Below are positions 8,086-18,935 of a DNA stretch of 48,276 nucleotides, piece after piece. This DNA is from Polaromonas sp. (GTDB taxonomy: Bacteria > Pseudomonadota > Gammaproteobacteria > Burkholderiales > Burkholderiaceae_C). The stretch is taken from NCBI RefSeq assembly GCF_010365105.1, contig NZ_JAAFGZ010000024.1:1-48276 (forward strand), given 5' to 3'. Position 1 is the first letter of the stretch; each line of letters begins with the position of its first letter. The position numbers were made by a program, and so were the translations under genes. The notes beneath the pieces are model-generated. The model had not been told where the DNA came from. It was given only the letters and a program-made list of their open reading frames with translations, and searched no databases.

Positions 8086-9315
8086 TCAAAAATTCCCCAC
8101 GAACCAGTCTTTGACGCGGCCAAAGGCGCTGTGCACGCTGCCGGCCTTCTGCGCCACCTTGAAGCCGCGCATGCGCGCCAGCCGCGCTTCTTCGAGCAGT
8201 CCCATGACGGTTGCGGCCCGGGTCTGGGCGACCATGTCCGACAGGGCGCCGGAATAGCGTGGCAGGCCGCGCCGCACCGGCTTGAGAAAAATGTCTTCGC
8301 CCAGTTCGATCATGCCGGGCATCATGGCGCTGCCGCCGGTGATGACGATGCCCGAGGACAGCACTTCCTCGTAGCCCGACTCGCGGATCGCCTGCTGGAC
8401 CAGCAAATAGATTTCCTCGACGCGCGGCTCGATCACGCCGGCCAGCGCCTGCTTGCTGAGCATGCGGGGGACGCGGTCGCCCAGGCCTGGCACCTCGACC
8501 TGGGTGTCGGGGTCGGCGAGCAACTGCTTGGCGCAGCCGTTTTCCACCTTGATGTCTTCAGCGTCCTTGGTCGGCGTGCGCAGCGCCATGGCGATGTCGC
8601 TGGTGATCAGGTCTCCGGCAATAGGGATCACGGCAGTGTGCCGGATGGCGCCGCCGGTGAAGATGGCCACGTCGGTGGTGCCGGCGCCGATGTCGACCAT
8701 CGCCACGCCAAGCTCCTGCTCGTCCGGCGTCAGCACCGACAGGCTGGACGCCAGCGGATTGAGCATCAGCTGGTCCACATCGAGACCGCAGCGGCGCACG
8801 CACTTGATGATGTTCTCGGCCGCGCTTTGCGCGCCGGTCACGATGTGTACCTTGGCTTCGAGGCGCAGGCCGCTCATGCCGATGGGCTCGCGCACATCCT
8901 GGCCGTCGATCACGAACTCCTGCGGCTCGACCAGCAGCAGGCGCTGGTCGGTGGAAATGTTGATGGCCTTGGCAGTTTCAATCACGCGGGTGACATCGGC
9001 CTGGGTGACTTCCTTGTCCTTGACGGCCACCATGCCACTGGAATTGATGCCGCGGATATGGCTGCCGGTGATGCCGGTAAAGACACGGCCGATCTTGCAG
9101 TCGGCCATGAGTTCGGCCTCTTTCAGCGCCTGCTGGATGCTGTGGACCGTGGCGTCGATGTTGACCACCACGCCGCGCTTGAGCCCCTGGCTGGCGGCAA
9201 TTCCGAGGCCGGCCAGCTTGAGCTCGCCGCCGGGCATGACCTCGGCCACCACGACCATGATCTTGCTCGTTCCGATGTCCAGCCCCACCACCAGATCTTT
9301 ATATTCCTTGGCCAT
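8086..9315 (-). CDS. ftsA: Cell division actin homologue FtsA
   Basis: A 409-residue actin-family ATPase that tethers FtsZ to the membrane and activates septal wall synthesis. The phosphate-1 motif VGLDIGTSKI opens the protein, phosphate-2 is VDIGAGTTDVAIF, and the adenosine motif IVITGGSAMMPGM is near residue 330. The C-terminal FGRVKDWFVGNF is the amphipathic membrane-targeting helix. Length matches the family. It starts 4 bases after ftsQ ends, and the Shine-Dalgarno AAAGGTGA overlaps the ftsQ stop, indicating coupled translation. It is followed by ftsZ after a 142-base gap. Confidence 0.97.
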   Translation of the reverse strand: MAKEYKDLVVGLDIGTSKIMVVVAEVMPGGELKLAGLGIAASQGLKRGVVVNIDATVHSIQQALKEAELMADCKIGRVFTGITGSHIRGINSSGMVAVKDKEVTQADVTRVIETAKAINISTDQRLLLVEPQEFVIDGQDVREPIGMSGLRLEAKVHIVTGAQSAAENIIKCVRRCGLDVDQLMLNPLASSLSVLTPDEQELGVAMVDIGAGTTDVAIFTGGAIRHTAVIPIAGDLITSDIAMALRTPTKDAEDIKVENGCAKQLLADPDTQVEVPGLGDRVPRMLSKQALAGVIEPRVEEIYLLVQQAIRESGYEEVLSSGIVITGGSAMMPGMIELGEDIFLKPVRRGLPRYSGALSDMVAQTRAATVMGLLEEARLARMRGFKVAQKAGSVHSAFGRVKDWFVGNF

Positions 9316-9319
9316 TCAT

Positions 9320-10126
9320 TCACCTTTTCTTTTTCTTGTCGTCTTTGTCAGCGATCTCGCCGGTGGTGACGCCCCTGAGTTTGAGCGCATAGCCGGTGGC
9401 ATAGCGCAGGTCGGCAGACTCAACATCGCGGCCGAAGCGGGACGACATCTGCGTCACGGTGTCGACGAAACGCCGGGCACGCGCCTGGACTTCCGCCCGC
9501 GAGCCGTGGCCAAGTTCGATCACCGCGCCGCTGTCAAGCTGCACGCGCCAGTTTCCAACCTCGTTCAGCTGCAATTGCTCCAGTACCGCATCCATCTCTT
9601 CAAACAGCGGAAGCATCTCGTGGTAGGCCTGCAGTACCTGCGGCGCCTGGCCCTTGGGGCCGCTCAGCAGCGGCAGTTCCTCGTTTTCGACATCGCCCGG
9701 ATTGGCATCGAACACCTCGCCCTGGGTGTTGACCAGCCGGGCCTCGGCCTCGGTGCCCCAGTAGGCGACGGCCTTGTGTTCGAGCAGCACCACCCTGAGC
9801 CTGTTGGGAAATTCGCGTTGCACCACCGCCCGACGAACCCAGGGAACGGACTCAAAGGCGGCGCGCGTGGATTCGAGGTCCACCGTCAGGAAGTTGCCGG
9901 CCACCTTGGGCGCCACATTGGCGCGCAGGGTGACGGCATTGTTGTGCGTCAGGTCGCCACCGACGCGTATGGCGCTGAGGTTGAAGGCGGGCTGGCGTAC
10001 CAGCCAGGCCATGCCCAGCGCCAGCACCATGGCGCCAAACACCAGGCCCAGGAGCACCGACACGGTGTTCATGAGCCTGACGTCCGGCGGCAGGGTGGCT
10101 GGCAGTGGCATGGTGGTGCGGCTCAC
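9320..10126 (-). CDS. ftsQ: Cell division protein FtsQ
   Basis: A bitopic inner-membrane protein (268 residues with this start) that links early and late divisome proteins through FtsL/FtsB. A short cytoplasmic N-terminus leads to one membrane helix ([21 protein letters not shown]), then a POTRA domain ([21 protein letters not shown].., which in the family docks divisome partners) and the FtsQ beta domain ([28 protein letters not shown]). The tail ends in a Lys-rich stretch. Three starts are possible: TTG 10153, GTG 10126 and ATG 10111. I chose GTG because it overlaps the ddlB stop as GTGA and has AGGACGGA about 8 bases upstream; ATG 10111 gives an N-terminus common in relatives. Neither choice affects the domains. 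Confidence 0.92.
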   Translation of the reverse strand: MSRTTMPLPATLPPDVRLMNTVSVLLGLVFGAMVLALGMAWLVRQPAFNLSAIRVGGDLTHNNAVTLRANVAPKVAGNFLTVDLESTRAAFESVPWVRRAVVQREFPNRLRVVLLEHKAVAYWGTEAEARLVNTQGEVFDANPGDVENEELPLLSGPKGQAPQVLQAYHEMLPLFEEMDAVLEQLQLNEVGNWRVQLDSGAVIELGHGSRAEVQARARRFVDTVTQMSSRFGRDVESADLRYATGYALKLRGVTTGEIADKDDKKKKR

Positions 10127-11100
10127 GGCTGTGTTCCGTCCTGGGGCTGGCAATCAAGCGCGGCGGTTTCAAGCACCTGGACGCACAAGGCTTCGTAGGA
10201 AATACCGGCTGCGCGCGCGGACATGGGCACCAGCGAATGCCCGGTCATGCCGGGCGAGGTGTTGATTTCCAGCAGGTAGGGCTTGCGCGTCGCCTGGTCG
10301 ATCATCACGTCGGCGCGCGCCCAGCCGCGGCAGTTCAGCGTGCGAAAAGCCTGCAGCACGAGTTGCTGGATGGCCTGCTCTTCGCCGGCCGGCAAGCCGC
10401 AGGGCACCAGGTACTGCGTGGTGTCGGTGAAATACTTGTTCTGGTAGTCGTAATTGCCCTCGGGGGCAACGATGCGGATGACCGGCAGCGCCCGCGCCTG
10501 CGCGCCGGTGCCAAGCACCGGACAGGTCACCTCGTCGCCGCTGACGAACTGCTCGCACAGGATGTCGGCATCCATCTTTTCGGCCAGCGCCACGGCCGCT
10601 GCCATGCCGTCGCGCTCCGTGACCTTGGTCAGCCCCAGCGACGAGCCTTCGCGCGCCGGCTTGACGATCAGCGGCAGGCCGAGCATGTCGGCCACCGCAT
10701 CGACCTCTGCCGGACCGTACCCGCCCCGGCGCAGCAGGACATAGCGTGGCGTAGGCAGGTTTTCGGACAGCAGCACGCGCTTGGTCATGACCTTGTCGAT
10801 GGCCATGCTCGACGCCATGACGCCCGAACCGGTATAGGGAATGCCGAGCAGTTCCAGCGCGCCCTGCACCGTGCCGTCTTCGCCGAAGCGGCCATGCAGC
10901 GCGATGAAGCAACGGGCAAAGCCCTCTTTCTTCAAGTCGCCCAGATCACGTTCGGCCGGGTCGAAGGCATGGGCATCGACACCCTGCGAGCGCAGCGCCT
11001 GCAGCACGCCCTGCCCCGACATCAGCGAGATTTCACGCTCGGCGGAGCGCCCGCCCATCAGGACGGCGACCTTGCCGAAGCTCGAAGGACGGGCGTTCAT
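10123..11100 (-). CDS. ddlB: D-alanine--D-alanine ligase
   Basis: A 325-residue ATP-grasp ligase that makes the D-Ala-D-Ala dipeptide used by MurF. It opens with [21 protein letters not shown], the family signature, and ends with the metal and substrate region [21 protein letters not shown]. The ATP-binding core includes [15 protein letters not shown]. Length is normal. I prefer ATG 11100, which overlaps the murC stop as ATGA and has GGAAGGG 8 bases upstream, over ATG 11106, which is too close to that site. It lies between murC and ftsQ as in E. coli, and its stop overlaps ftsQ's GTG. Confidence 0.96.
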   Translation of the reverse strand: MNARPSSFGKVAVLMGGRSAEREISLMSGQGVLQALRSQGVDAHAFDPAERDLGDLKKEGFARCFIALHGRFGEDGTVQGALELLGIPYTGSGVMASSMAIDKVMTKRVLLSENLPTPRYVLLRRGGYGPAEVDAVADMLGLPLIVKPAREGSSLGLTKVTERDGMAAAVALAEKMDADILCEQFVSGDEVTCPVLGTGAQARALPVIRIVAPEGNYDYQNKYFTDTTQYLVPCGLPAGEEQAIQQLVLQAFRTLNCRGWARADVMIDQATRKPYLLEINTSPGMTGHSLVPMSARAAGISYEALCVQVLETAALDCQPQDGTQP

Positions 11101-12533
11101 GCGCATTGCCCTTCCAGCACCTTGAGTTCCTGGCGCTCAAGCATGGCGACGACCCCGGCAGGCACCTGCCCGATGGAGCCGGCGCCCATGCACATGACCA
11201 CATCGCCGCCCCGCGCCACATCCAGTATGGCCTGGGGCATGGCCGCGATGGCGTCCACGAAGACCGGCTCAACCTTGCCGGCCACGCGCAGCGCGCGCGC
11301 CAGCGAGCGGCCGTCGGCCGCGACGATGGGCGATTCGCCCGCGGCATAGACCTCGGCCAGCAGGACCGCGTCGGCATGGCTGCTGATGATCCTGACGAAA
11401 TCCTCGAAACAGTCGCGGGTGCGGGTGTAGCGGTGCGGCTGGAACGCCAGCACCAGCCGCCGCCCCGGAAAAGCGCCGCGCGCCGCCGACAGGGTGGCCG
11501 CCACTTCAACCGGATGGTGACCGTAGTCCTCGATCAGCGTGAACTGGCCACCGTCCCTGGCGGGCAGGTCGCCGTAGCGCTGGAAGCGCCGGCCCACGCC
11601 GGTGAAACCCGCAAGCGCCTTTTGCACGGCGGCGTCGGGCACATTGAGTTCCACCGCAATCGCAATGGCAGCCAGGGCATTGAGCACGTTGTGCTGGCCG
11701 GCCAGGTTCAACACCACCTCCAGATCGGGCAGTTGCACGCCGTTGCGGCGCTGCGCTGTGAAATGCATTTGCGCACCGACAGCGCGCACGTTCACGGCGC
11801 GCACCTGGGCGTTCTCGTTCAAGCCATAGCTGGTGATGGGGCAGGACATCTGCGGCACGATGTCACGGACCACCGGGTCGTCGGTGCACAGGACCGCCGT
11901 GCCGTAGAACGGCATGCGGTGCAGGAAATCGACAAAGGCCTTTTTCAGGTTGCCAAAATCGTGCCCGTAGGTTTCCATGTGGTCGGCGTCGATGTTCGTG
12001 ACCACCGCCATCACCGGCAGCAGGTTCAGGAAGGACGCGTCCGATTCGTCGGCTTCGACCACGATGTAGTCGCCCGAGCCCAGCTTGGCATTGGCGCCGG
12101 CGCTGTTGAGCTTGCCGCCAATCACGAAGGTCGGGTCGAGTCCGCCTTCGGCCAGCACGCAGGCCACCAGGCTGGTGGTGGTGGTCTTGCCGTGGGTGCC
12201 GGCAATGGCGATGCCCTGCTTGAGGCGCATCAGTTCGGCCAGCATCAGCGCGCGCGGCACGACCGGAATGTGTTTTTCGCGCGCGGCCAGCACCTCGGGG
12301 TTGTCGGCATGCACCGCCGTGGAGGTCACCACCGCATCGACATTGACCAAATTGTCGGCGGCATGGCCGACAAAGGTCTGGATGCCGAGTCCGCCCAGAC
12401 GCTGAAGCGTGCTGCTGTCGGACAGGTCGGAGCCGGAAATCACATACCCCAGGTTGTGCAGGACTTCGGCAATTCCGGACATGCCCGCGCCGCCGATGCC
12501 GATGAAATGGATGTGCTTGATGGCGTGCTTCAT
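11097..12533 (-). CDS. murC: UDP-N-acetylmuramate--L-alanine ligase
   Basis: A 478-residue Mur ligase that adds the first residue, L-alanine, to UDP-MurNAc in the cytoplasm. The Rossmann-like N-terminal domain begins [23 protein letters not shown], diagnostic for MurC. The ATP loop is [13 protein letters not shown] near residue 115. The central domain carries DADHMETYG, and the C-terminal domain has [16 protein letters not shown] and the [16 protein letters not shown] motif. The start overlaps the murG stop as ATGA and the stop overlaps ddlB, so translation is probably coupled throughout this segment. Confidence 0.97.
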   Translation of the reverse strand: MKHAIKHIHFIGIGGAGMSGIAEVLHNLGYVISGSDLSDSSTLQRLGGLGIQTFVGHAADNLVNVDAVVTSTAVHADNPEVLAAREKHIPVVPRALMLAELMRLKQGIAIAGTHGKTTTTSLVACVLAEGGLDPTFVIGGKLNSAGANAKLGSGDYIVVEADESDASFLNLLPVMAVVTNIDADHMETYGHDFGNLKKAFVDFLHRMPFYGTAVLCTDDPVVRDIVPQMSCPITSYGLNENAQVRAVNVRAVGAQMHFTAQRRNGVQLPDLEVVLNLAGQHNVLNALAAIAIAVELNVPDAAVQKALAGFTGVGRRFQRYGDLPARDGGQFTLIEDYGHHPVEVAATLSAARGAFPGRRLVLAFQPHRYTRTRDCFEDFVRIISSHADAVLLAEVYAAGESPIVAADGRSLARALRVAGKVEPVFVDAIAAMPQAILDVARGGDVVMCMGAGSIGQVPAGVVAMLERQELKVLEGQCA

Positions 12534-13612
12534 CGCGCAAGCTCCTCGCAGGCGGCGACAAGATGGGTCGTGGCATCTATTTTTTGCATGTTTTTGGCTT
12601 GTAGCGCAGACTGGACAAGCGCAAGTCGCTCTGTTTTTTGTAGCATTATCGCAAGAATTGAAGGGGTCAGGTCATGTTGTTGCACCAGCCAGCCACCGCC
12701 ATTGGTAACCAAAAATTTCGCATTGGCGGTCTGGTGGTCATCCACCGCAGACGGAAAGGGTACAAACAGCGCCGCAGCGCCGACAGCGGCAATTTCGGTC
12801 ACCGTGCTGGCGCCAGCACGGCAGATGATCAGGTCGGCATCGGCAAAGGCCTGGGCAGTGTCCTCGATGAAAGGCGTGAGTTCAGCGTCCACGCCGGCGG
12901 CCTGGTAATTGGCGCGCAGCGCTTCGAGCTGGCGGGCGCCGCTCTGGTGCGTGACGCAGGGGCGCAGTGCCGCCGGAATCAGTGCCAGCGCCTTGGGAAC
13001 CAGTTCGTTCAGCGCCGTCGCGCCCAAACTGCCTCCCACCACCAGCACCTTGAGGGGCCCGCGCCGCTGCGCAAAGCGCACGGCCGGATCGGGTTGCCGG
13101 GTAAAGGCCGGGCGCAGCGGATTACCGACCCATTCGGCATTTTTCAGCACCCGGGGAAAAGCGGTGAAGACGCGGTCGGCCACGCGGGCCAGCAGCTTGT
13201 TGACCAGGCCGGCCACGGAATTTTGTTCGTGCAGGATCAGTGGCTTGCCCAGCAGCACGCTCATCATGCCGGCCGGAAAGGCGATGTAGCCACCCAGGCC
13301 GACCACCACATCGGGCTTGACGCGGCGGATGACCTGCACGCTTTGCCAGAAGGCCTTGAGCAGGCGCAGCGGCAGCAAGGCCAGGGTCACCGGCCCCTTG
13401 CCGCGGACGCCCGAAAAATCAATCGACTCGAAGGCAAAGCCGCGCGGCGGCACCAGCTGGCTTTCCATGCTGGGGCGATCTGCGCTGCCCTTGCCACCGA
13501 GCCAGTGCACGCGCCAGCCATCCGCGCGCAAGGCCTCGGCCACGGCGAGACCCGGGAAGATATGGCCGCCGGTGCCACCAGCCATCACCAAGGCGCAGCG
13601 CTGGGGCTTCAT
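12530..13612 (-). CDS. murG: UDP-GlcNAc:lipid I N-acetylglucosaminyltransferase
   Basis: A 360-residue GT-B enzyme that converts lipid I to lipid II on the inner face of the membrane. The N-terminal [17 protein letters not shown] is the MurG signature; the UDP-GlcNAc site includes [16 protein letters not shown] and [16 protein letters not shown]. The start at 13612 gives [16 protein letters not shown] and overlaps the ftsW stop as ATGA; the open frame extends further upstream only because it is antisense to ftsW. Odd point: about residues 323-340, near the C-terminus, are encoded by a copy of the dispersed repeat (12591-12644), yet the reading frame and the expected C-terminal helix pattern are preserved. 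Confidence 0.96.
   Translation of the reverse strand: MKPQRCALVMAGGTGGHIFPGLAVAEALRADGWRVHWLGGKGSADRPSMESQLVPPRGFAFESIDFSGVRGKGPVTLALLPLRLLKAFWQSVQVIRRVKPDVVVGLGGYIAFPAGMMSVLLGKPLILHEQNSVAGLVNKLLARVADRVFTAFPRVLKNAEWVGNPLRPAFTRQPDPAVRFAQRRGPLKVLVVGGSLGATALNELVPKALALIPAALRPCVTHQSGARQLEALRANYQAAGVDAELTPFIEDTAQAFADADLIICRAGASTVTEIAAVGAAALFVPFPSAVDDHQTANAKFLVTNGGGWLVQQHDLTPSILAIMLQKTERLALVQSALQAKNMQKIDATTHLVAACEELAR
12591..12644 (-). repeat. Dispersed short repeat, copy 3, inside murG
   Basis: In murG orientation it reads GCTACAAAAAACAGAG, CGACTTGCGCTTGTCCAG and TGCGCTACAAGCCAAAAA. The TTGCGCTTGTCCA and GCGCTA halves are a close match to the family core. It is in frame and supplies part of the MurG C-terminal region. 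Confidence 0.65.
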
Positions 13613-14862
13613 ACGCGGCCTCCGCGCATCAGCACGCGGTTTTCGTAGTCGATGCGCAGCACGACCGCCAGCGCAATCAGGTTCATCACGATGGCAGAGC
13701 CGCCATAACTCATCAGCGGCAAGGTCAGGCCCTTGGTCGGCAAGGCGCCCAGGTTCACGCCGATGTTGATGAAGGTCTGAAACCCCATCCAGATACCGAC
13801 ACCCTGCGCCACCAGTCCGGAAAACAGCCGGTCCAGCGCGATGGACTGGCGGCCGATGTGCATGATGCGGCGGATCATCCACAGAAACAAACCGATGATG
13901 ACCAGCACGCCGATCAGGCCGAATTCCTCGCCAATCACGGCCATCAGGAAGTCGGTGTGCGCTTCGGGCAGCCAGTGCAGTTTTTCGATGCTGCCGCCCA
14001 GCCCGACGCCAAAGATTTCCCCCCGGCCAAAGGCAATCAGCGAATGCGACAGCTGGTAGCCCTTGCCCATCGAGTACTTTTCATTCCACGGGTCCATGTA
14101 GGCAAAGATCCGCTCGCGCCGCCATTCGCTGAACATCACCATCATGCCGAAGGCCACCACCACCACCGCTGAAATCACGAAGAACATGCGCGCATTGACG
14201 CCGCCCAGAAACAGAATGCCCATGGCAATGACCGAAATCACCATGAAGGCGCCCATGTCGGGCTCGGCCAGCAGCAGCACGCCGACGATGCCCACGGCAA
14301 AAGCCATCGGCAGCACGGCGCGAAAGAAGCGTTCCTTCACTTCCATCTTGCGCACCATGTAGTTGGCGGCATACAGCAGGACGGCAAATTTCGCCAGTTC
14401 AGAAGGCTGGAAGTTCATGACGCCCAGCGGAATCCAGCGCCGCGCGCCATTGACCCCTTTTCCAATGAAGGGAACCAGTACCAGCACCAGCAGCACCAGC
14501 GACCCCATGAAGAGCCAGGGCGCGTATTTTTCCCAGGTCGTCATGGGAATCTGGAATGCCAGATAAGCCGCAATCGACGCCATCAACAATGAAAACAGAT
14601 GCCGCGTCAGGAAAAAAGTGTGCGCATAACGCGCAAACTTGGGGTTGTCGGGCATAGCCACCGAGGCCGAATACACCATGATCAGGCCGGACAGCAGCAA
14701 GGCCACGGTGACCCAGACCAGCGCCCAGTCAAGCCCTGCCAGCCGAACCGGCGTTGCAAGATTGACCGGAAGGCTGCGGCCACCCAGACGCACCGGCAAG
14801 GCATCCGAAGCGGCCTTGCCGAACCCTGAAAACCACCCGGTACGACGCAGTTTGGAAGTCAC
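13609..14862 (-). CDS. ftsW: Septal peptidoglycan polymerase FtsW
   Basis: A SEDS-family polytopic membrane protein (417 residues with this start) that polymerises septal glycan together with FtsI. About ten hydrophobic segments are visible. Conserved SEDS motifs include [39 protein letters not shown] and the C-terminal [17 protein letters not shown]. The start is set at GTG 14862, which overlaps the murD stop as GTGA; an open frame continues to 14907 inside murD. The first 35 residues are basic and cytoplasmic. Its position between murD and murG is standard for proteobacterial dcw clusters. Confidence 0.96.
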   Translation of the reverse strand: MTSKLRRTGWFSGFGKAASDALPVRLGGRSLPVNLATPVRLAGLDWALVWVTVALLLSGLIMVYSASVAMPDNPKFARYAHTFFLTRHLFSLLMASIAAYLAFQIPMTTWEKYAPWLFMGSLVLLVLVLVPFIGKGVNGARRWIPLGVMNFQPSELAKFAVLLYAANYMVRKMEVKERFFRAVLPMAFAVGIVGVLLLAEPDMGAFMVISVIAMGILFLGGVNARMFFVISAVVVVAFGMMVMFSEWRRERIFAYMDPWNEKYSMGKGYQLSHSLIAFGRGEIFGVGLGGSIEKLHWLPEAHTDFLMAVIGEEFGLIGVLVIIGLFLWMIRRIMHIGRQSIALDRLFSGLVAQGVGIWMGFQTFINIGVNLGALPTKGLTLPLMSYGGSAIVMNLIALAVVLRIDYENRVLMRGGRV

Positions 14863-16370
14863 AGCACGGCTCCCTGTTCCACGGCGAGTTCCTGCACCGC
14901 CTCGCAAAAGACCCGTGCGCGGTGCTCGTAGTTGTCGAACATGTCAAAACTGGCGCAGGCGGGCGACATCAGCACCGCGTCACCCGCATGCGCCTGCGCG
15001 GCGGCCAGGCTGACCGCTTGCGTCATGGACTCGGCCTCCAGCAGTGCGATTTGCCGGCCTGCCAATGCGGCGCGGATCACCGGCGCATCACGGCCGATCA
15101 GCACCACGGCCCGGACATAACGCGCCACCGGGTCGGCCAGTGGCGAGAAATCCTGGCCCTTGCCTTCGCCGCCCAGGATCAGCACCAGCTTGCGATCAGC
15201 GCCCAGGCCGGCCAGCGCCGCCACTGTGGCGCCGACATTGGTGCCCTTGCTGTCGTCAAAGTATTCCACGCCCTCCAGCACAGCCACCGACTCCACGCGG
15301 TGCGGCTCGCCCCGGTATTCGCGCAGGCCATGCAGCATCGGCGCCAGCGGGCAACCCACGGCGACGGCCAGGCCGAGCGCGGCCAGTGCATTGGTGGCGT
15401 TGTGGCGGCCGCGAATCCGCAGCGCTTCGAGCGGCATCAGGCGCTGGATGTGCAGCACCAGCTCCTCGGCCTTGCGGCGCTTGATGGTCTCGTCGGCCTC
15501 GGCGGCGCGTACCAGCCACGCCATGCCATTGACCGTCTGGATGCCGTAATCGCCCGGCCTCCGCGGCTCGTCGCCGCCGAATGTCAGGTAATTGCGGGTT
15601 TGCCTGCCCTTGACGGGTGCGGGCAATGCCGCCATCACCTGCGGGTCATCTCGGTTCAGCAGCATGAGGCCGGCGCTGCCATAAATATTCGCCTTGGCGG
15701 CGATATAGGCGGGCAGGGTTTCATGCCAGTCGAGGTGGTCCTGAGAAATGTTCAGGACGGTTGCCACATCAGGCTGGAAATTCGTGACGCCGTCGAGCTG
15801 GAAACTGGACAATTCGAGCACCCAGACCTCAGGCAGCGCAAGGGCTTCGTCGTTTGCCTGGGCATCCAGCTTTTCGGCCAGGGTGTCGAGCAGCGTCGGC
15901 CCGATATTGCCTGCGACCGCTACCGATTTACCGGCGCGCTCGACGAGTTGCCCGGTCATGGCGGTCACGGTGGTCTTGCCGTTGGTGCCGGTAATGCCGA
16001 TGAGTCTGGGCGTATAGCCCCGGTCCTCTTGCAGGTCGGCCAGCGCCTGCGCGAACAGGCTCAGTTCGTTGCCACAAGGAATGCCTTGGGCACGGGCTGC
16101 CGCCACGACCCCGCTGATGGAGACGGGCGACAGGCCCGGGCTTTTCAGCAGCAGGTTGAAGTTTTCACCGCCCAGCAGTTCGCCGTCCATGGCGGCATTG
16201 ACGAACCTGGCGTTGGGCACGCTGGCCTGCAGGGCAGCGAGTTGCGGCGGTGCAGGACGTGTATCGGCCACGGTGACGCGGGCACCGCAGCGGGCGCACC
16301 AGCGCGCCAGCGCCAGGCCGGAAGCGCCCAGCCCCAGAATCAAAATGTTTTGATGCGCCAGGTTTTTCAT
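14859..16370 (-). CDS. murD: UDP-N-acetylmuramoyl-L-alanine--D-glutamate ligase
   Basis: A 503-residue Mur ligase adding D-glutamate to the stem peptide. It starts [22 protein letters not shown], the MurD-type dinucleotide fold, and has the ATP loop [16 protein letters not shown] near residue 130. The central domain includes [11 protein letters not shown] and [10 protein letters not shown]; the C-terminal domain has [11 protein letters not shown] and [11 protein letters not shown]. The ATG at 16370 overlaps the mraY stop as ATGA. It is longer than E. coli MurD (438); the extra length lies mainly in a segment around residues 255-310 carrying [17 protein letters not shown], which I believe is common in this family of bacteria. 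Confidence 0.96.
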   Translation of the reverse strand: MKNLAHQNILILGLGASGLALARWCARCGARVTVADTRPAPPQLAALQASVPNARFVNAAMDGELLGGENFNLLLKSPGLSPVSISGVVAAARAQGIPCGNELSLFAQALADLQEDRGYTPRLIGITGTNGKTTVTAMTGQLVERAGKSVAVAGNIGPTLLDTLAEKLDAQANDEALALPEVWVLELSSFQLDGVTNFQPDVATVLNISQDHLDWHETLPAYIAAKANIYGSAGLMLLNRDDPQVMAALPAPVKGRQTRNYLTFGGDEPRRPGDYGIQTVNGMAWLVRAAEADETIKRRKAEELVLHIQRLMPLEALRIRGRHNATNALAALGLAVAVGCPLAPMLHGLREYRGEPHRVESVAVLEGVEYFDDSKGTNVGATVAALAGLGADRKLVLILGGEGKGQDFSPLADPVARYVRAVVLIGRDAPVIRAALAGRQIALLEAESMTQAVSLAAAQAHAGDAVLMSPACASFDMFDNYEHRARVFCEAVQELAVEQGAVL

Positions 16371-17545
16371 CTCAGTTTCAGCGTTGACAGCCCGACCAGA
16401 CACAGCAGCATGGTGATGATCCAGAAGCGCACGACGACCTGGGTTTCCTTCCAGCCGCATTTTTCAAAATGATGGTGCAGCGGCGCCATTTGCAGCAGTC
16501 GCCGCCCCTGGCCGTAACGCCGCTTGGTGTACTTGAACCAGGTGACCTGGAGCATCACCGACAGGGCCTCGACCACGAAGATCCCGCCCATGATCGCCAG
16601 CACGATTTCCTGGCGCACGATGACGGCGATGGTGCCCAGCGCCGCGCCCAGCGCCAGTGCGCCGACATCGCCCATGAAGACCTGCGCCGGATGGGTGTTG
16701 AACCACAGGAAGGCCAGCCCCGCGCCCGCCATGGCGGCACAAAAGATCAGTAATTCGCCCGATCCGGGGATGTGGGGAAAAAGCAGGTATTTGGAATAGA
16801 CCGAGCTGCCCGTCACGTACGCGAACACGCCCAGTGACGAGCCGACCATCACGACCGGCATGATGGCCAGCCCATCGAGCCCGTCGGTCAGGTTCACGGC
16901 ATTGCTGGAGCCGACAATCACCAGGTAGGTCAGGATCACAAAACCGAAAACGCCCAGCGGATAGCTGACTTCCTTCACAAAAGGCACCAGCAGGCCGGCC
17001 TTGGGTGGCAGGTTGACATCGAAGCCCGACTGCACCCAGCTGACAAAAAGCTCCAGCACGCGCATGTTGGAACTTTCGGAAATGCTGAACACAAGGTAGA
17101 GCGCGGCCACCAGGCCGACGACGGATTGCCAGAAGTATTTTTCGCGCGACCGCATGCCTTCCGGGTCCTTGAGCACCACCTTGCGCCAGTCATCAACCCA
17201 GCCGATGGCACCAAAGCCCAGAGTGACGAGCATCACGATCCAGACAAAGCGGTTGGCCAGGTCGAACCACAGCAGCGTGGAAATGCCGATCGACATCAGG
17301 ATCAACACACCGCCCATGGTGGGCGTGCCGCTTTTGCTCAGGTGCGTCTGCATCGCGTACTCACGGATCGGCTGTCCGATCTTGAGCGCGATCAGCCGGC
17401 GAATCACGAACGGGCCGGCCAGCAGGCCAATCAGGAGCGCCGTGAGCGCGGCCATCACGGCGCGCAGGGTCAGGTACTGGAACACCCGCAGGAATCCCAG
17501 GTCAGGCGAGAGGGTCTGGAGCCACTGGGCCAGGCTAAGCAGCAT
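16367..17545 (-). CDS. mraY: Phospho-N-acetylmuramoyl-pentapeptide transferase
   Basis: A 392-residue integral membrane enzyme that transfers phospho-MurNAc-pentapeptide to undecaprenyl phosphate, making lipid I. About ten hydrophobic helices are seen. Catalytic and family motifs: [14 protein letters not shown] near the N-terminus, [45 protein letters not shown] and the HHHFEKCGW site near the C-terminus. I chose ATG 17545, giving MLLSLAQWL as in relatives, over ATG 17575, which would add a Lys/Arg-rich extension inside murF. The chosen start still overlaps the murF stop by 11 bases. Confidence 0.97.
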   Translation of the reverse strand: MLLSLAQWLQTLSPDLGFLRVFQYLTLRAVMAALTALLIGLLAGPFVIRRLIALKIGQPIREYAMQTHLSKSGTPTMGGVLILMSIGISTLLWFDLANRFVWIVMLVTLGFGAIGWVDDWRKVVLKDPEGMRSREKYFWQSVVGLVAALYLVFSISESSNMRVLELFVSWVQSGFDVNLPPKAGLLVPFVKEVSYPLGVFGFVILTYLVIVGSSNAVNLTDGLDGLAIMPVVMVGSSLGVFAYVTGSSVYSKYLLFPHIPGSGELLIFCAAMAGAGLAFLWFNTHPAQVFMGDVGALALGAALGTIAVIVRQEIVLAIMGGIFVVEALSVMLQVTWFKYTKRRYGQGRRLLQMAPLHHHFEKCGWKETQVVVRFWIITMLLCLVGLSTLKLR

Positions 17546-18935
17546 GAGGCGCTTTCTTGTCTTCTTTTTGAACATCGTTCCCAGCGGCCATGACCGCCTG
17601 GACCACGCGCTCCATCTTCATGAACCGCGAACCCTTCACCAGCACGCTGGCGACGTGCGGCAGTTCCTCCACCACGGCGGCGCTCAGTTCAGCCATGCAG
17701 CTGAAATGACGGCTGTCGCCAAAAGCGGCGCCTGCACCCTGCGATTGTTCGCCCAGCGTGAAAAGCGTTTCGATTCCCAGCGCACGGGCATTTCGGCCGG
17801 CTTCGCCATGGAACTGCGGCCCCTGACTGCCAACTTCGCCCATATCACCCATGACCAACAGGCGCGGGGCGGGCAGTTCGGCCAGCACCTGGAGGGCTGC
17901 CTGCATCGAGTCGGGATTGGCGTTGTAGGTGTCGTCCACCAGCGTCACCGTGCGTCCTGGCAGCGGGACCGACAGGGCGCGCGAACGCCCCTTGACCGGC
18001 CTGAACGCTGAAAGGCCGGCACTGATGAAAACCGGAGGAACGCGGGCGGCCAATGCACACGCCGTGGCCGCCAGTGCGTTCTTGACGTTGTGCCGGCCTG
18101 CAACATGCAGCGCAAACGCCAGCGGACCCGACGGCGTGCGGGCATCAACTTGCCAACCATCGCCATTCCATTTCGCGCTGCCCGTCACATCTGCCGGCCC
18201 CTCCAGCGCAAACGTCATGACCGGGCGTGCGCCCGCCAGACGCCGCCAGACATTGACATAGGCATCGTCCGCCGGAAAAACCGCCGTGCCGGACGCGTCC
18301 AGCGACGCCAGCACCGAGCCGTTTTCCAATGCCACGGCTTCTACCGTAGCCATGAATTCAAGATGTTCACGCTGGGCGTTGTTGACCAGCGCCACCGTGG
18401 GCCGCACCAAATCGGCCAGGTAGGCAATTTCGCCGGGGTGGTTCATCCCGAGTTCGACCACGCCGGCCTCATGCACAGCCCGCAGGCGCAGCAGTGTAAG
18501 GGGCACACCGATGTCGTTGTTGAGGTTGCCTTCAGTCGCGAACGCCGCTTCGGGTTTCCAGGCCCGCAGAATCGCCGCGATCATCTGCGTGACCGTGGTT
18601 TTCCCATTGCTGCCGGTCACGGCAATCAGCGGCAGGCTGAACTGCGAACGCCAGGCGGCGCCGATCTGGCCCAGCGCCTGGCGGGTATCGGCGACTTCGA
18701 TGCCGGGCAGGCCAGCCTGCGCCAGACCGTGCTGTGCAATGGCGGCCACAGCGCCTTCGGCCCTGGCTTTCGGCAAAAAGTCGTGCGCATCGAAGTGCTC
18801 GCCCTTGAGCGCGACAAACAGGTCGCCCGGCCGCAGGCTCCGCGTATCGGTATGAATCCGCAAGGGGACCACGCGGCCGTCGCCCACCAGCCGGGACGAT
18901 GGCAGCCAGGCCGCGATCTGATCCAGGCGCATCAT
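17535..18935 (-). CDS. murF: UDP-MurNAc-tripeptide--D-alanyl-D-alanine ligase
   Basis: A 466-residue Mur ligase that joins the D-Ala-D-Ala made by DdlB to the UDP-MurNAc tripeptide. The N-terminal domain has [21 protein letters not shown], the ATP loop is [15 protein letters not shown] near residue 105, and [13 protein letters not shown] and [11 protein letters not shown] follow. The C-terminal domain carries [15 protein letters not shown], a MurF hallmark. The ATG at 18935 overlaps the murE stop as ATGA; a second in-frame ATG follows immediately. The C-terminal Lys-rich tail overlaps the mraY start. Confidence 0.97.
   Translation of the reverse strand: MMRLDQIAAWLPSSRLVGDGRVVPLRIHTDTRSLRPGDLFVALKGEHFDAHDFLPKARAEGAVAAIAQHGLAQAGLPGIEVADTRQALGQIGAAWRSQFSLPLIAVTGSNGKTTVTQMIAAILRAWKPEAAFATEGNLNNDIGVPLTLLRLRAVHEAGVVELGMNHPGEIAYLADLVRPTVALVNNAQREHLEFMATVEAVALENGSVLASLDASGTAVFPADDAYVNVWRRLAGARPVMTFALEGPADVTGSAKWNGDGWQVDARTPSGPLAFALHVAGRHNVKNALAATACALAARVPPVFISAGLSAFRPVKGRSRALSVPLPGRTVTLVDDTYNANPDSMQAALQVLAELPAPRLLVMGDMGEVGSQGPQFHGEAGRNARALGIETLFTLGEQSQGAGAAFGDSRHFSCMAELSAAVVEELPHVASVLVKGSRFMKMERVVQAVMAAGNDVQKEDKKAPHAA

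Noticed and set aside
6903..8114. Forward open frame antisense to ftsZ
   Set aside because: The opposite strand is unmistakably ftsZ; the frame is a shadow of codon bias.
14922..16472. Forward 516-codon frame antisense to murD
   Set aside because: murD has all motifs on the other strand; the forward product lacks protein-like features.
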